A stretch of DNA of 64,000 nucleotides. Source: Hyphomicrobiales bacterium. GTDB taxonomy: Bacteria > Pseudomonadota > Alphaproteobacteria > Rhizobiales > Rhizobiaceae. Below, one piece after another: positions 38,230-47,585 of this stretch. The notes beneath the pieces are model-generated. The model saw only the letters and a program-made list of their open reading frames with translations, did not search any database and was not told the origin of the DNA. Position 1 is the first letter of the stretch. Every line of letters begins with the position of its first letter. The stretch covers positions 90,539 through 154,538 of the forward strand of contig UCAG01000013.1 in NCBI GenBank assembly GCA_900470285.1. Direction: 5' to 3'. The position numbers and the translations under genes are program-made.

Positions 38230-40044
38230 TTAAAATACTGATGCGCCCTGATCCGCATGGCCTGCAATATGCCGGAATGCGGAGAACAATTCCCGTCCCA
38301 TGCCGAAATGATTACGGGTAAGATCAGGTGTTTCAACATTGCGGGATTGCAATGCTTCCCCGCTCAGTAAGACAGACAGGGTGCCTTGCACGGCATCAAG
38401 GCGGATAATGTCGCCTTCCTGAATTTTCGCAATCATACCATTGTCAAGGGCTTCCGGTGTGACATGAATGGCAGAAGGCACTTTACCGGATGCACCGGAG
38501 AGGCGGCCGTCGGTTACAAGTGCCACGCGCTGTCCGCGATCCTGCAAAATGCCAAGCACAGTCATCAGCTTGTGCAGTTCCGGCATGCCATTAGCCTTCG
38601 GTCCCTGATAGCGGACAACAGCGATGAAATCACCTTCGAGCTTGCCTGCCTTGAAAGCATCCTGCATTTCCGACTGATCGTGGAAGATCTTTGCAGGTGC
38701 TTCAATCACATGGCGATCCGGCTTGACGGCTGAAACTTTAATGATCGCGCTGCCAATATTGCCGCTCAGCACTTTAATGCCGCCATCCGGCTGGAAAGGC
38801 GCATTGGCTTTGGCCAGAACTTTGGCATCAGCACTGATTTCAGGGGCAGGGCTACGAGCAATCGTACCATCTGCATTGAGTGCCGGTTCAATCGTATAGT
38901 CGCGTAGAGTCTCACCCCAGACGGTACGCACATCTTCGTGCAGCAGACCGGCATCCAGCAATTCACGGATCAGATAGCCCATGCCGCCGGCGGCGTGGAA
39001 ATGGTTCACATCAGCCAGTCCGTTCGGATAGACGCGGGCAAGCAGCGGCACAGCAGCCGAAATATCGGAGATATCCTGCCATGTCAGTTTGATGCCTGCG
39101 GCTGCGGCCATGGCAATCAGATGGATGGTGTGGTTGGTGGAACCGCCGGTGGCATTGAGACCAACAACACCATTGACGAAAGAGCGCTCATCCAGCATTG
39201 CGCCGACCGGCGTATAATCATTGCCGCAGGCGGTGATCTGCAAAGCGCGCTTGGCGGCTTCCTTCGTCATCGCATCGCGCAATGGCGTATTCGGATTGAT
39301 GAAGGATGAACCCGGAATATGTAGTCCCATGATTTCCATCAGCATCTGATTGGAATTGGCTGTACCATAGAAAGTGCAGGTGCCGGGGCCGTGATAGGAT
39401 TTGGACTCGGATTCCAGCAATTCTGCACGACCGACTTTGCCTTCCGCATAAAGCTGGCGGATGCGGGCTTTTTCATCATTTGGCAGGCCGGATGTCATAG
39501 GCCCTGCCGGAATGAAAATCGCAGGCAAATGACCGAAGGTAAGGGCGCCGATCACCAGCCCCGGCACAATCTTGTCGCACACGCCGAGATAGACGGCAGC
39601 GTCAAACATATCATGGGACAGGCCAACGGCAGTGGCCATGGCAATAACGTCACGGGAGAATAGTGACAGTTCCATGCCCGCAAAACCTTGCGTAACACCG
39701 TCACACATTGCAGGCACGCCACCGGCAACCTGTGCAATACCGCCTGCTTCACGCGCTGCCTGTTTGATAAGCTGCGGAAATGTCTCAAATGGCTGATGCG
39801 CAGAAAGCATATCATTATAGGCGGTGATAATGCCGATATTGAGCATTTGATCGCCTGCCAGTCCCGCTTTGTCGGAAGGGCCGCAGGCCGCAAAACCATG
39901 AGCCAGATTGGCGCAACCAAGCGCAGTACGTACAGGCTTTCGTGATGCAGCTTCACTGATCCGCCCCAGATAGGCTTCACGGGTCGGGCGGGAGCGCTCG
40001 ATAATCCGGTTTGTAATCGCCTGCAGGGTTTGATTCACGGTCAT
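38230..40044 (-). CDS. edd: 6-phosphogluconate dehydratase
   Basis: First Entner-Doudoroff enzyme, 6-phosphogluconate to KDPG, 604 residues of the IlvD/Edd family. Candidate iron-sulphur ligands are C114 ([10 protein letters not shown]), C156 (GVCDKIVPG) and C223 ([14 protein letters not shown]). [19 protein letters not shown] is the C-terminal signature. It has its own operator-like palindrome 45-70 bases before ATG 40044. KDPG aldolase (eda) is not in this window. Confidence 0.96.
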   Translation of the reverse strand: MTVNQTLQAITNRIIERSRPTREAYLGRISEAASRKPVRTALGCANLAHGFAACGPSDKAGLAGDQMLNIGIITAYNDMLSAHQPFETFPQLIKQAAREAGGIAQVAGGVPAMCDGVTQGFAGMELSLFSRDVIAMATAVGLSHDMFDAAVYLGVCDKIVPGLVIGALTFGHLPAIFIPAGPMTSGLPNDEKARIRQLYAEGKVGRAELLESESKSYHGPGTCTFYGTANSNQMLMEIMGLHIPGSSFINPNTPLRDAMTKEAAKRALQITACGNDYTPVGAMLDERSFVNGVVGLNATGGSTNHTIHLIAMAAAAGIKLTWQDISDISAAVPLLARVYPNGLADVNHFHAAGGMGYLIRELLDAGLLHEDVRTVWGETLRDYTIEPALNADGTIARSPAPEISADAKVLAKANAPFQPDGGIKVLSGNIGSAIIKVSAVKPDRHVIEAPAKIFHDQSEMQDAFKAGKLEGDFIAVVRYQGPKANGMPELHKLMTVLGILQDRGQRVALVTDGRLSGASGKVPSAIHVTPEALDNGMIAKIQEGDIIRLDAVQGTLSVLLSGEALQSRNVETPDLTRNHFGMGRELFSAFRHIAGHADQGASVF

Positions 40045-40088
40045 TTCAGTCTCCCGTACCGGTCAGAAACCGGTCATGCGCATTAATA

Positions 40089-40114
40089 TTTAAACCGATT
40101 TAATAAATGTTTTA
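40089..40114. promoter_or_regulatory. Operator-like site upstream of edd
   Basis: TTTAAACCGATTTAAT (40089-40104) and the following AAATGTTTTAA align closely with the palindrome before zwf (42861-42889). Shared placement suggests one regulator of the Entner-Doudoroff genes. Confidence 0.55.
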
Positions 40115-40209
40115 ATATACGGAAAGTAAGTATAGCGAAAGAGTGGAAAAAGGCTGATGCGTCTATAAAGCGCACGGAAATGGACAGGGGAGAAAGGAAG
40201 CACAATGCG

Positions 40210-40245
40210 GCTCATTCTCCGGCCGTATATCAACGGAGAATGAGC
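40210..40245. other. Perfect 12-base hairpin between pgl and edd
   Basis: GCTCATTCTCCG (40210-40221) and CGGAGAATGAGC (40234-40245) with a 12-base loop, directly after the pgl stop (40271, minus strand). No T-run follows on the minus strand, so it may be a processing or stability hairpin or a Rho-assisted terminator. Confidence 0.65.
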
Positions 40246-40270
40246 GGATAATGCAGTAATCGCTTTGGGT

Positions 40271-40996
40271 TTATGGTGCCCAGTAAAGCTGTACGGCTTG
40301 TTTTGCATGGGCAAAAACGGCGCGTACGGGCATCAGATTAATATCTGCTTCGCTGAAATCGCTGGCCAGTGCTTCTTCCAGAACAGCCAGTTTCTTCTGC
40401 CCTTCAATATGCAGGATCAGCAGATCGGCATTTGCAATCACCGGCAGGGTAAGGGTCAGACGCGGTTCGCCTGCGCCTTCAGCCTGCATTGGCAGCACAA
40501 CAGCACGGGTTGTCGGATCAATGGCCTGATCCAGCCTGCTGCCGCCGCGGAAGAAAGAGGCGGTATGGCCGTCATTGCCCATGCCGAGAACCACGACGTC
40601 AAAGGGTTTCGGCAGTGCATCAATGCGGTTTGCGGCAGTGACCGCAGCAACACTGGCTGTCTGGGCAGGAATATAAAGACTGACAAAAACGGCCTGCGCC
40701 GCCTTGTTCTGCAAAAGATGTTCGCGCGCCAGTTTCTCATTCGAACGGTCATTGTCCGGCGCTACAAAACGTTCATCGACAAGAGTAATCGTAACCTGTT
40801 TCCATGCCATATCCTGCATGGAGAGCGCCTCAAACAATTGTACCGGCGTTGTACCGCCGGATACAGCGAGTACGGCCTGTCCTTTGGCCGCGACTGCTTT
40901 ATTCAGTTGATCCGCGATTGTCCCGGCTAATTGCAGCGCCAAAGCGGATGGCTCTGCAAAATCATGCCTTTCAATATTGGTTATGTCAGTCTCCAT
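40271..40996 (-). CDS. pgl: 6-phosphogluconolactonase
   Basis: Hydrolyses 6-phosphogluconolactone, 241 residues, DevB/SOL family. LAVSGGTTPVQLFEAL (residues 43-58), ITLVDERFVAPDNDRSNEKL and VVLGMGNDGHTASFF are diagnostic. It follows zwf on the same strand across 232 bases that carry a tandem repeat, so co-transcription is likely but the junction is unusual. Confidence 0.96.
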   Translation of the reverse strand: METDITNIERHDFAEPSALALQLAGTIADQLNKAVAAKGQAVLAVSGGTTPVQLFEALSMQDMAWKQVTITLVDERFVAPDNDRSNEKLAREHLLQNKAAQAVFVSLYIPAQTASVAAVTAANRIDALPKPFDVVVLGMGNDGHTASFFRGGSRLDQAIDPTTRAVVLPMQAEGAGEPRLTLTLPVIANADLLILHIEGQKKLAVLEEALASDFSEADINLMPVRAVFAHAKQAVQLYWAP

Positions 40997-41145
40997 CAGT
41001 GTTTCTGCGCCTTTACACCCCTATGTGGAGTGTGGTGCAGTCATTTTGTATCTTTATACAGAATACCGCCTCAGACGGTATTCATTTCCTGCCTTTTTAG
41101 CGGTGCTCCGGCCTCAATTTTTATTACGGTTCTTGTATCCAGTCC

Positions 41146-41245
41146 CCTCAGAGACTGTCCTGCCCACCGTCTCGTAAGAGACCGTCATATGCAGCATCTC
41201 GTCAGAGATTGTCATGCCCTCGGTCTCGTCAGAGACTATCATGCC
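41146..41245. repeat. 27-base tandem repeat: copies of the zwf 3' end
   Basis: Four copies at an exact 27-base period (AGAGA-type cores at 41150, 41177, 41204 and 41231) with 3-6 differences each. The copy at 41224-41245 is the end of zwf, including its stop codon. The other three lie downstream, in the zwf-pgl gap. Confidence 0.9.
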
Positions 41246-42704
41246 AAGTGCGGCCGTCACGCTCGATCAGGGCGATAGAACCGGAAGGCCCCCATGTGCC
41301 GGATGTATAGCCCTGAACTTTCTGTTCATTGCTCTCCCAGGCTTCCAGAATAGGGTCAATCCAGCGCCATGCGGCTTCAACCTCATCGCGGCGCATGAAC
41401 AGGGTTTGGTTGCCGCGCACGACATCCATAATCAGCCGCTCATAGGCATCCGGATTGCGCTCGTCAAAAGAATCCGCAAAGCTCATATCCAGCGGAATAT
41501 GACGCAGACGCATACCACCCGGACCCGGATCTTTAATCATGATCCACTGTTTTACGCCTTCATCCGGCTGCAGGCGGATGACCAGCTGATTAGCAATAAT
41601 CTGTCCTGCACTGCTTTCAAAAATCGAATGGGGAATAGGTTTGAACGTCACCACAATTTCTGAAACGCGTTCGGCCAGTCTTTTGCCGGTGCGTAGATAA
41701 AACGGTACATTCGCCCAGCGCCAATTGCCGATCTCGGCTTTCAGCGCGACAAAGGTTTCGGTATTGCTGGTATTGCTTTCTAGATCATCGAGATAGGACT
41801 TCACCGGCCCGCCTGCAGAAGCGCCGGCGCGGTACTGGCCGCGCACAGTATTTTCCTGCGCATTATCGACGGTAACAGGCACGAGTGAACGCAGCACTTT
41901 AACTTTTTCATCATGCACAGCGTCAGCTTCTAGTGAAGCCGGCGGCTCCATGGCGACAAGGCACAGCAATTGCAGAATATGGTTCTGCACCATATCGCGC
42001 AGCGCACCGGCTGTGTCGTAATAGCCTGCACGTCCTTCAAGTCCGACAGCTTCCGCAACAGTAATCTGCACATGGTCAATATGGGCTGAGTTCCACAGCG
42101 GCTCATAAAGCGCATTGGCAAAACGCAGCGCCATCAGATTTTGCACCGTTTCTTTGCCGAGATAATGGTCGATACGGAAAATCTGGTCTTCGCGGAAAAC
42201 ACTGCCGATCGTGTCATTGAGGATTTGTGCGGACGCCAGATCACGGCCAATCGGCTTTTCAACGACGATACGTGTGTGATCGCTGATGAGATCATTGCTC
42301 TGCAAGCGCTGGGCAATATCGCCGAACAGGCTCGGGCTGACAGCAAGATAAAAAGCGCGGATATCCGCCGGCTTGGTTTTGATGAGTTTTTTCAGCGCAG
42401 GCCAGCCCTGATCGGATTTGGCATCAACCGCCACATAGGAGATGCGCTGCAGAAACTGTTCAATCTGCGCTTCATCAATCTCATCTTTTTTGACATGTTC
42501 ATGAATGGCATTGCGGGCAAATTCACGATATTCGGCATCGCCCATTTCACTGCGGGATGCACCGATAATACGGGTCGGTTCGCTGAATTGTCCGGCACGC
42601 TGGCGCTGGTATAAAGCGGGGATCAGTTTACGTTCGGCAAGATCGCCTGAGCCGCCGAAAACGATGCAGTCAAAGGGCTCTACCGGAATTGTCTGGCTGG
42701 TCAT
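41229..42704 (-). CDS. zwf: Glucose-6-phosphate 1-dehydrogenase
   Basis: Oxidises glucose-6-phosphate with NAD(P)+, 491 residues. GGSGDLA (17-23) is the coenzyme site, and RIDHYLGKE (177-185) is the active site. Blocks such as MVQNHILQLLCLVAMEPP and YLRTGKRLAER agree with the family. The 3' end (WHDSL and stop) is duplicated in tandem downstream. A TATAAT on the minus strand at 42825-42820 and a 29-base palindrome at 42861-42889 lie upstream. Confidence 0.97.
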   Translation of the reverse strand: MTSQTIPVEPFDCIVFGGSGDLAERKLIPALYQRQRAGQFSEPTRIIGASRSEMGDAEYREFARNAIHEHVKKDEIDEAQIEQFLQRISYVAVDAKSDQGWPALKKLIKTKPADIRAFYLAVSPSLFGDIAQRLQSNDLISDHTRIVVEKPIGRDLASAQILNDTIGSVFREDQIFRIDHYLGKETVQNLMALRFANALYEPLWNSAHIDHVQITVAEAVGLEGRAGYYDTAGALRDMVQNHILQLLCLVAMEPPASLEADAVHDEKVKVLRSLVPVTVDNAQENTVRGQYRAGASAGGPVKSYLDDLESNTSNTETFVALKAEIGNWRWANVPFYLRTGKRLAERVSEIVVTFKPIPHSIFESSAGQIIANQLVIRLQPDEGVKQWIMIKDPGPGGMRLRHIPLDMSFADSFDERNPDAYERLIMDVVRGNQTLFMRRDEVEAAWRWIDPILEAWESNEQKVQGYTSGTWGPSGSIALIERDGRTWHDSL

Positions 42705-43026
42705 GAACCTGTCTCTTTATTCGCGTTTTCCTGATGAGTTTAAAGAATATCTCAGGATATGGAGAGAAAGTGGTGGGATTTGGTCCGGGATCGGAACGAT
42801 AGTCGAAGCAGTGATTTGCATTATAATCTAGCGAAATAACAGCGTTGACAATAGTGGCTTTTTAAATCGATTTAATGAATCGATTTAAAAATGTTAATTT
42901 ACGGATATTTTTACCTGAGCGAACAGAAAACCGGCGCTTTCTCCTGCAAGATTCCCTTAAGCCCTGAAATGCTTTATGCATTGGGATGACTGATTTGCAT
43001 TGTAATGAAAGTTTCTGGAGAAGAGT
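42705..43026. other. Divergent gap zwf / SDR gene
   Basis: These 322 bases hold no gene. They contain the zwf promoter region (minus-strand TATAAT at 42825-42820), a plus-strand TTGACA at 42845-42850 and the palindromic operator (listed). Confidence 0.55.
42861..42889. promoter_or_regulatory. Palindromic operator upstream of zwf
   Basis: TTTAAATCGATT (42861-42872) and AATCGATTTAAA (42878-42889) form a perfect 12-base inverted repeat with a five-base centre. It sits 157-185 bases before zwf and about 140 before the SDR gene. A very similar site precedes edd. A HexR/RpiR-type repressor is a reasonable candidate (inference). Confidence 0.65.
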
Positions 43027-43776
43027 ATGGCACGATTGAAAGATAAAGTGGCTATTGTGACCGGCGCCGGTTCTGGTTTCGGTGAGGCAATTGCCCGTCG
43101 TTTTGCGCTGGAGGGCGCGAAAGTAACCGTTGCCGATATTAATCCGAAACGTGCTAATGATGTTGCAAGTTCTATCGGAAAAAATGCTGTGCCGCTTGCT
43201 GTGGATGTATCGCGGAAAGATGATGTTGAACGGCTGGTCGGGGTGACGCTGCAACAATTCGGCCGTCTTGATATTATGGTCAATAATGCCGGTTTTGCTT
43301 ATAAAAACATGCTGCTGACTGATGTGCCGGAAGATAGTTTTGATTTGATTACAGCTGTGAATATGAAGGCGCTGTATCTGTCCACGCTGGCAGTTGTGCC
43401 GGTGATGCGTAAGCTGGGCGGCGGTGCGATTATCAACACAGCGTCCATCGGTGCACAGCATCCGCGTAAAGGCCTGACCTGGTATAATGCATCCAAAGGC
43501 TGGGTGATGAGCGCGACTAAATCCATGGCGCTGGAACTGGCCGATGATAAAATCCGCGTCAATGCAATTTGTCCTGTGGAGAGTGAAACCGAAACACTGA
43601 AACTGATCCTCGGTCAGGATACGCCGGATGCTCGTGAAGCGCTCAAAGCTTCCATTCCTCTCGGGCGCTTCTCTAAGCCGGATGATATTGCCAATGCCGC
43701 TCTGTGGCTGGCCAGTGATGAAGCCGCATTTGTCACCGGTACATCTGTTGATGTGGACGGCGGCTACAGCCTGTAA
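43027..43776 (+). CDS. SDR-family short-chain dehydrogenase
   Basis: NAD(P)-dependent oxidoreductase, 249 residues. TGAGSGFG (12-19) binds the coenzyme and NNAG (86-89) is present. The catalytic residues are S140, Y153 and K157 (YNASK). The C-terminus GTSVDVDGGYSL is classical. Substrate unknown (3-oxoacyl-ACP reductase or sugar-alcohol type). GGAG precedes ATG 43027. It ends six bases before the convergent GIY-YIG gene, so no shared terminator is visible. Confidence 0.93.
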   Translation: MARLKDKVAIVTGAGSGFGEAIARRFALEGAKVTVADINPKRANDVASSIGKNAVPLAVDVSRKDDVERLVGVTLQQFGRLDIMVNNAGFAYKNMLLTDVPEDSFDLITAVNMKALYLSTLAVVPVMRKLGGGAIINTASIGAQHPRKGLTWYNASKGWVMSATKSMALELADDKIRVNAICPVESETETLKLILGQDTPDAREALKASIPLGRFSKPDDIANAALWLASDEAAFVTGTSVDVDGGYSL

Positions 43777-43782
43777 GCGAAG

Positions 43783-44358
43783 TTAGCGTACGCGGGCAAT
43801 ATGGCGTTTCGTATTTGGTACACGCTCCATTTTGCCCGCTTGCATTAATAGCCCTAAGATACTCCACGTTAAGTAATCTTTCGAGCCGCCGAGATAATTG
43901 GTTGATAAATAAAGAGCCTTAACACAGTCGGAATTTGTGATGCCTATTGGATTTGCTTTGGCAAGTTCCAGCACCGCTTCTTGTAATAGCGTTAATCCGA
44001 TTTGTGCCTTTTCAATTGTTCCGCTTGGTGCTGAAATGTTTGATTTTGTTGTTTTACGATGACCCGTAGGAATAACGGAGTTTAAAAGTGTTCCACCTGT
44101 TTTGATTGTTCCGAACGCCGATATGAGTTCAGCTTCAAGTTTCAATGCTTGTTGTTCGGTCAGGTCGTCAGCTAATATCGTTGTTACAACTTTACCGCCT
44201 GCATCTTGGATTTCTTTAATTTTTACGCCCTTTGGCGTTGTGTCGGGTGTCCAATGATCAAAGCGGCGAGCTCCATGACCTTTGCCGATGTAAAAGGCTT
44301 TTGCATTATGTTCCCCAGAGTCCTTCAGGGCATAAATGTAGAAAGGGTTAGTTATCAT
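43783..44358 (-). CDS. GIY-YIG nuclease-like protein (LEM3-type)
   Basis: A 191-residue protein. The nuclease fold motif is FYIYALKD, then AFYIGKGHGARRFDH (about residues 22-36), the GIY and YIG elements of the LEM3-like variety. A later LEAELISAFGT supplies the conserved acidic residue. The second half (about 115-191) is a separate helical domain with a winged-helix look (NPIGITNSDCVKALYL, then DYLTWSILGLLMQAGKMERV). By hand count the region 43801-44160 is about 41% G+C, against 60% in a 60-base puuB sample, and the gene sits in a core-gene gap. It lies 25 bases after puuB with a weak Shine-Dalgarno. Recent acquisition is likely; function unproven. Confidence 0.8.
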   Translation of the reverse strand: MITNPFYIYALKDSGEHNAKAFYIGKGHGARRFDHWTPDTTPKGVKIKEIQDAGGKVVTTILADDLTEQQALKLEAELISAFGTIKTGGTLLNSVIPTGHRKTTKSNISAPSGTIEKAQIGLTLLQEAVLELAKANPIGITNSDCVKALYLSTNYLGGSKDYLTWSILGLLMQAGKMERVPNTKRHIARVR

Positions 44359-44383
44359 TTATAGACGTCCGAATATTCGTTGG

Positions 44384-45682
44384 TTAAATTCGATCCATCA
44401 TGGCAAACCATGAGAGCGCAAGGAAAAGCAGCGGTGCACGGAATGTGCGACCGCCCGGAAATGCCGGTACTTTCAGCATTTCAAACTGACGCAGGCGTTC
44501 GCGATTGCCGGTCACCGTCTCGGCATAGAGTTTACCCATAAAATTGGCGAGCATCACGCCATGGCCGGAATAGCCGCCTGCGCTGATGACATTGGGCATA
44601 ACCTCGCGCACAAAAGGCTGACGCGGCATCGTAATGCCAACCGAGCCACCCCAGCTATGCGTGATCTCAATATCTTGGAGTTGCGGATAGATTTCCGTAA
44701 TCTGGCGGCGGATATGGGTGGTAATATCGCGCGGATTATCGGCCGTGTAGGCTTCACGTCCGCCAAATAGCAGCCGCCCGTCTTTGGAGCGACGGAAATA
44801 ACGCACCACAAAACGGGAGTCGTCGACGGATTCACCGCCCGGTAAAACGCGGCATGTATCATCTAGCGGCACAGTCGCGCCGATAAACGAGCGGATCGGC
44901 ATCACATGGGCTGCGCTGACCGGCTCCAGATTGCCGCCATAGGCATTGACTGCGATCAGGGCTTTTTCCGCATTGATGATGCCGCGTGCAGTTTTGACGA
45001 TGACTCGACCATTGGATGAGGTAATGCCGGTGGCTTTGCTGTTCTCATAGAGCTTTGCGCCTGCCTGAGATGCTGTTCTCGCCAGACCGATCAATAATTT
45101 GAGCGGATGGATATGGCCGGTACCGCTGTCATAGGTGCCGCCGAAATAGCGTTTTGAACCGAGCTTTTCGGCAACCTCATCGCGCTCCATATAGCGCAGA
45201 TGCGGATAGTTGAAGCGCGTGGCCATAATTTCGCTATGGGCTTTATATTGTTTGTCATAGCGCTGTTTATGCGTCACGGACATGTGCCCCTGCACATATT
45301 CCATGTCGATATTATGCTGTACGGCAAAGCTTAAAAGGTGATGTTTGGCTTCTTCCGCCAGATCAAAAAGTGCTTTGGCATGGTCGAAACCATATTGCTT
45401 TTCCAGATCTTCCGCACCGCAGCGCTGGCCGGTATTCAGCTGTCCGCCATTGCGCCCCGATGCACCGTCACCGAAGCGCGCTTCATCCAATAACACGACT
45501 TTAATGCCCTGAACCGCCAGATGATAGGCCGCGGACAGGCCGGTATAGCCACCGCCGATAATCACGACATCTGTTTGGACTGATCCGTCAAATTCGGGAT
45601 AGCGCGGCCGCTCACTGATACTTGCCTCATACCATGACAGTCCTGGAGAAATCGGGCTCTGATAATGCTGTGACTGCTGCAT
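44384..45682 (-). CDS. puuB: Gamma-glutamylputrescine oxidoreductase-like FAD protein
   Basis: Flavin amine oxidase of the DAO/PuuB family, 432 residues. The Rossmann motif is VVIIGGGYTGLSAAYHL (GGGYTG at 43-48). ASGRNGGQLNTGQR and SWGGSVGITMPRQP match the PuuB block, and AGGYSGHGVMLANFMGKL is the C-terminal FAD contact. In the Puu pathway it oxidises gamma-glutamylputrescine. It lies 109 bases after puuA on the same strand; a general D-amino acid oxidase-like role cannot be excluded. Confidence 0.87.
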   Translation of the reverse strand: MQQSQHYQSPISPGLSWYEASISERPRYPEFDGSVQTDVVIIGGGYTGLSAAYHLAVQGIKVVLLDEARFGDGASGRNGGQLNTGQRCGAEDLEKQYGFDHAKALFDLAEEAKHHLLSFAVQHNIDMEYVQGHMSVTHKQRYDKQYKAHSEIMATRFNYPHLRYMERDEVAEKLGSKRYFGGTYDSGTGHIHPLKLLIGLARTASQAGAKLYENSKATGITSSNGRVIVKTARGIINAEKALIAVNAYGGNLEPVSAAHVMPIRSFIGATVPLDDTCRVLPGGESVDDSRFVVRYFRRSKDGRLLFGGREAYTADNPRDITTHIRRQITEIYPQLQDIEITHSWGGSVGITMPRQPFVREVMPNVISAGGYSGHGVMLANFMGKLYAETVTGNRERLRQFEMLKVPAFPGGRTFRAPLLFLALSWFAMMDRI

Positions 45683-45791
45683 TGGGTGCCTTGAGCTGGT
45701 GCTGTATGTCGGAGAGCAGAAAATTTATGGCGTATATTTCGGCAGAAATTGTTCCGGCACATTGATTAAAAGCAACGTGCCGGAAGGAATA

Positions 45792-47225
45792 TTATACGTT
45801 GAGCAGCAGATATTCCCGCTCCCACGGGCTGATCACTTCCATGAAAGTCTCAAACTCTGCGCGTTTGATCGCGGCATAGGTGGTAGCAAAACTTTCGCCG
45901 AGCAGAGATTTCAGTTCCGCATCTTCTTCAAACAAGTTGACTGCCTCGATCAGACCGCGCGGCAGTTCCACCTCATTGCGGTTGACGGATGTAGCAACAG
46001 GTGCATCCGGCATGATCTTGTTTTTCAGCCCGATCAGGCCGCAGGCAAGCGAAGCTGCCAGCGCCAGATAAGGATTGGCATCGGAAGACGGAATGCGGTT
46101 TTCCACACGTCGTGCCTGCGGATCAGAACGTGGTACGCGCAGAGCGGTTGTGCGGTTATCATAGCCCCATTTGACATTGACCGGCGCAGAGGCATCCGGT
46201 GTCAGACGACGATAAGAATTCACATAAGGCGCAAACATCACCAAAGCATTCGGTACATGTTTCTGCATGCCTCCGATGAAATGATAAAATGCTTCGCTCT
46301 CAGTGCCGTCTTCATTGCTGAAGATATTCTTGCCGGTTTTTTTATCGACAATAGACTGGTGAATATGCATGGCAGAACCCGGCTGACCCTGAATAGGTTT
46401 GGCCATGAAAGTTGCATACATATCATGTTTGAGTGCTGCTTCACGGATGGTGCGCTTGAACATGAAAGCCTGATCGGCCAGTTCAATCGGATCACCGTGA
46501 CGCAGGTTGATTTCCAGCTGACCAGCACCTTCTTCGTGGATCAGTGTGTCAATCTCCAGCCCCTGCGCTTCGGAGAAATGATAAATATCATCGATCAGTT
46601 CGTCGAATTCGTTGACACCGGCAATGGAATAGCCCTGACCGCCGCCAATGGCGCGACCTGAACGGCCAACCGGCGGGGTGAGCGGATAATCCGGATCGGG
46701 ATTTTTGCGTACCAGATAGAATTCGATTTCCGGCGCTACAACCGGCTTGAGGCCGAGTTTGGCATATTCATCGACCACACGCTTCAGTACGTTACGCGGG
46801 GTGAATTCTGCCACGCGGCCATCCTGATAAACGAGGTCGCACAGAACCTGCGCGGTCGGATCAGATTCCCATGGTACAACGGTGAGGGTTGAGAGGTCGG
46901 CGACAAGGCGCAGATCACCATCATCTTCCGGATAGACGAAGCCGTGACCATCATCAGGATAGTCGCCGGAAATTGTGACCATGAAGACGGCGGATGGCAG
47001 AGCCAGTGTGGAATTGGAAATGAATTTCTTGGACGGCATCATCTTGCCGCGGGCAACACCCGCCTGATCGGGCGTGATGCACTCAATATCTTCAATGTCG
47101 CGCCATGCCAGCCATTCAGAAGCTTCTTTCCAGTTTTTGACGCCGCGCAGCGACTTGACATAGGCTGGTGTGCCGCGACGTACAGTTTTGCGCGGTTTTT
47201 TCTTCTCAGTAGGTGTGACAGGCAT
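45792..47225 (-). CDS. puuA: Gamma-glutamylputrescine synthetase (glutamine synthetase family)
   Basis: A 477-residue type I glutamine-synthetase homologue. The AGVARGKMMP start region, the ATP- and metal-binding EIEFYLVRK, HEEGAGQLEINL and HIHQS are present. The VPRSDPQARRVENRIPSSDANPY-type blocks identify the PuuA-like group rather than GlnA. It attaches glutamate to putrescine (family knowledge). puuB follows. A perfect inverted repeat lies 26-54 bases upstream. Confidence 0.9.
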   Translation of the reverse strand: MPVTPTEKKKPRKTVRRGTPAYVKSLRGVKNWKEASEWLAWRDIEDIECITPDQAGVARGKMMPSKKFISNSTLALPSAVFMVTISGDYPDDGHGFVYPEDDGDLRLVADLSTLTVVPWESDPTAQVLCDLVYQDGRVAEFTPRNVLKRVVDEYAKLGLKPVVAPEIEFYLVRKNPDPDYPLTPPVGRSGRAIGGGQGYSIAGVNEFDELIDDIYHFSEAQGLEIDTLIHEEGAGQLEINLRHGDPIELADQAFMFKRTIREAALKHDMYATFMAKPIQGQPGSAMHIHQSIVDKKTGKNIFSNEDGTESEAFYHFIGGMQKHVPNALVMFAPYVNSYRRLTPDASAPVNVKWGYDNRTTALRVPRSDPQARRVENRIPSSDANPYLALAASLACGLIGLKNKIMPDAPVATSVNRNEVELPRGLIEAVNLFEEDAELKSLLGESFATTYAAIKRAEFETFMEVISPWEREYLLLNV

Positions 47226-47250
47226 TAATCACCGGATAGCTGTTTACGTT

Positions 47251-47279
47251 AAGGTCACTATAGCTTCTCATGTGACCTT
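47251..47279. promoter_or_regulatory. Operator-like inverted repeat before puuA
   Basis: AAGGTCAC (47251-47258) and GTGACCTT (47272-47279) form a perfect eight-base repeat with a 13-base spacer, 26-54 bases before the puuA start. It could bind a PuuR-like or GntR-like repressor; no regulator gene is adjacent. Confidence 0.55.
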
Positions 47280-47585
47280 TAACAAACAGAGTAGCATTTG
47301 TGTGCGTAAGCGTAAGTCCTGTTGTCAAAAATATTTTTTGGCAGGAGCTGTTGAAAATGATGGCTTTGAAATACGCAGGCTGCCCGGAAATACCTTGGAG
47401 AATTTGAGGATAATGCAAGGTAATCAGTCATGAAATCAGAGCAACCTGCGATTGTGCGGTTCCACCAGAAATAACGACCCTGAGGAAATGCGGGAAGGGT
47501 GGTTGGGGGGGGATGGAGCCGAACCTGAGAAATCTGGATGCTGCCCTGCCGCCTTAAAACGGCGGGGCAATAGGAGGATGCTTAG
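47280..47585. other. Intergenic region between puuA and the tandem repeat
   Basis: There is no supported gene. A G+C-rich hairpin-like stretch (GCCCTGCCG / CGGCGGGGC near 47541-47568) has no T-run. Confidence 0.45.

Noticed and set aside
42862-42889. CtrA box reading of the zwf palindrome
   Set aside because: TTAA is followed by a TAAT or ATTT at the wrong base; the perfect palindrome fits a dedicated repressor better.
45699-46661. Long plus-strand open frame (320 residues) over puuA
   Set aside because: Antisense to the well-conserved glutamine-synthetase-type gene; no recognisable domain.
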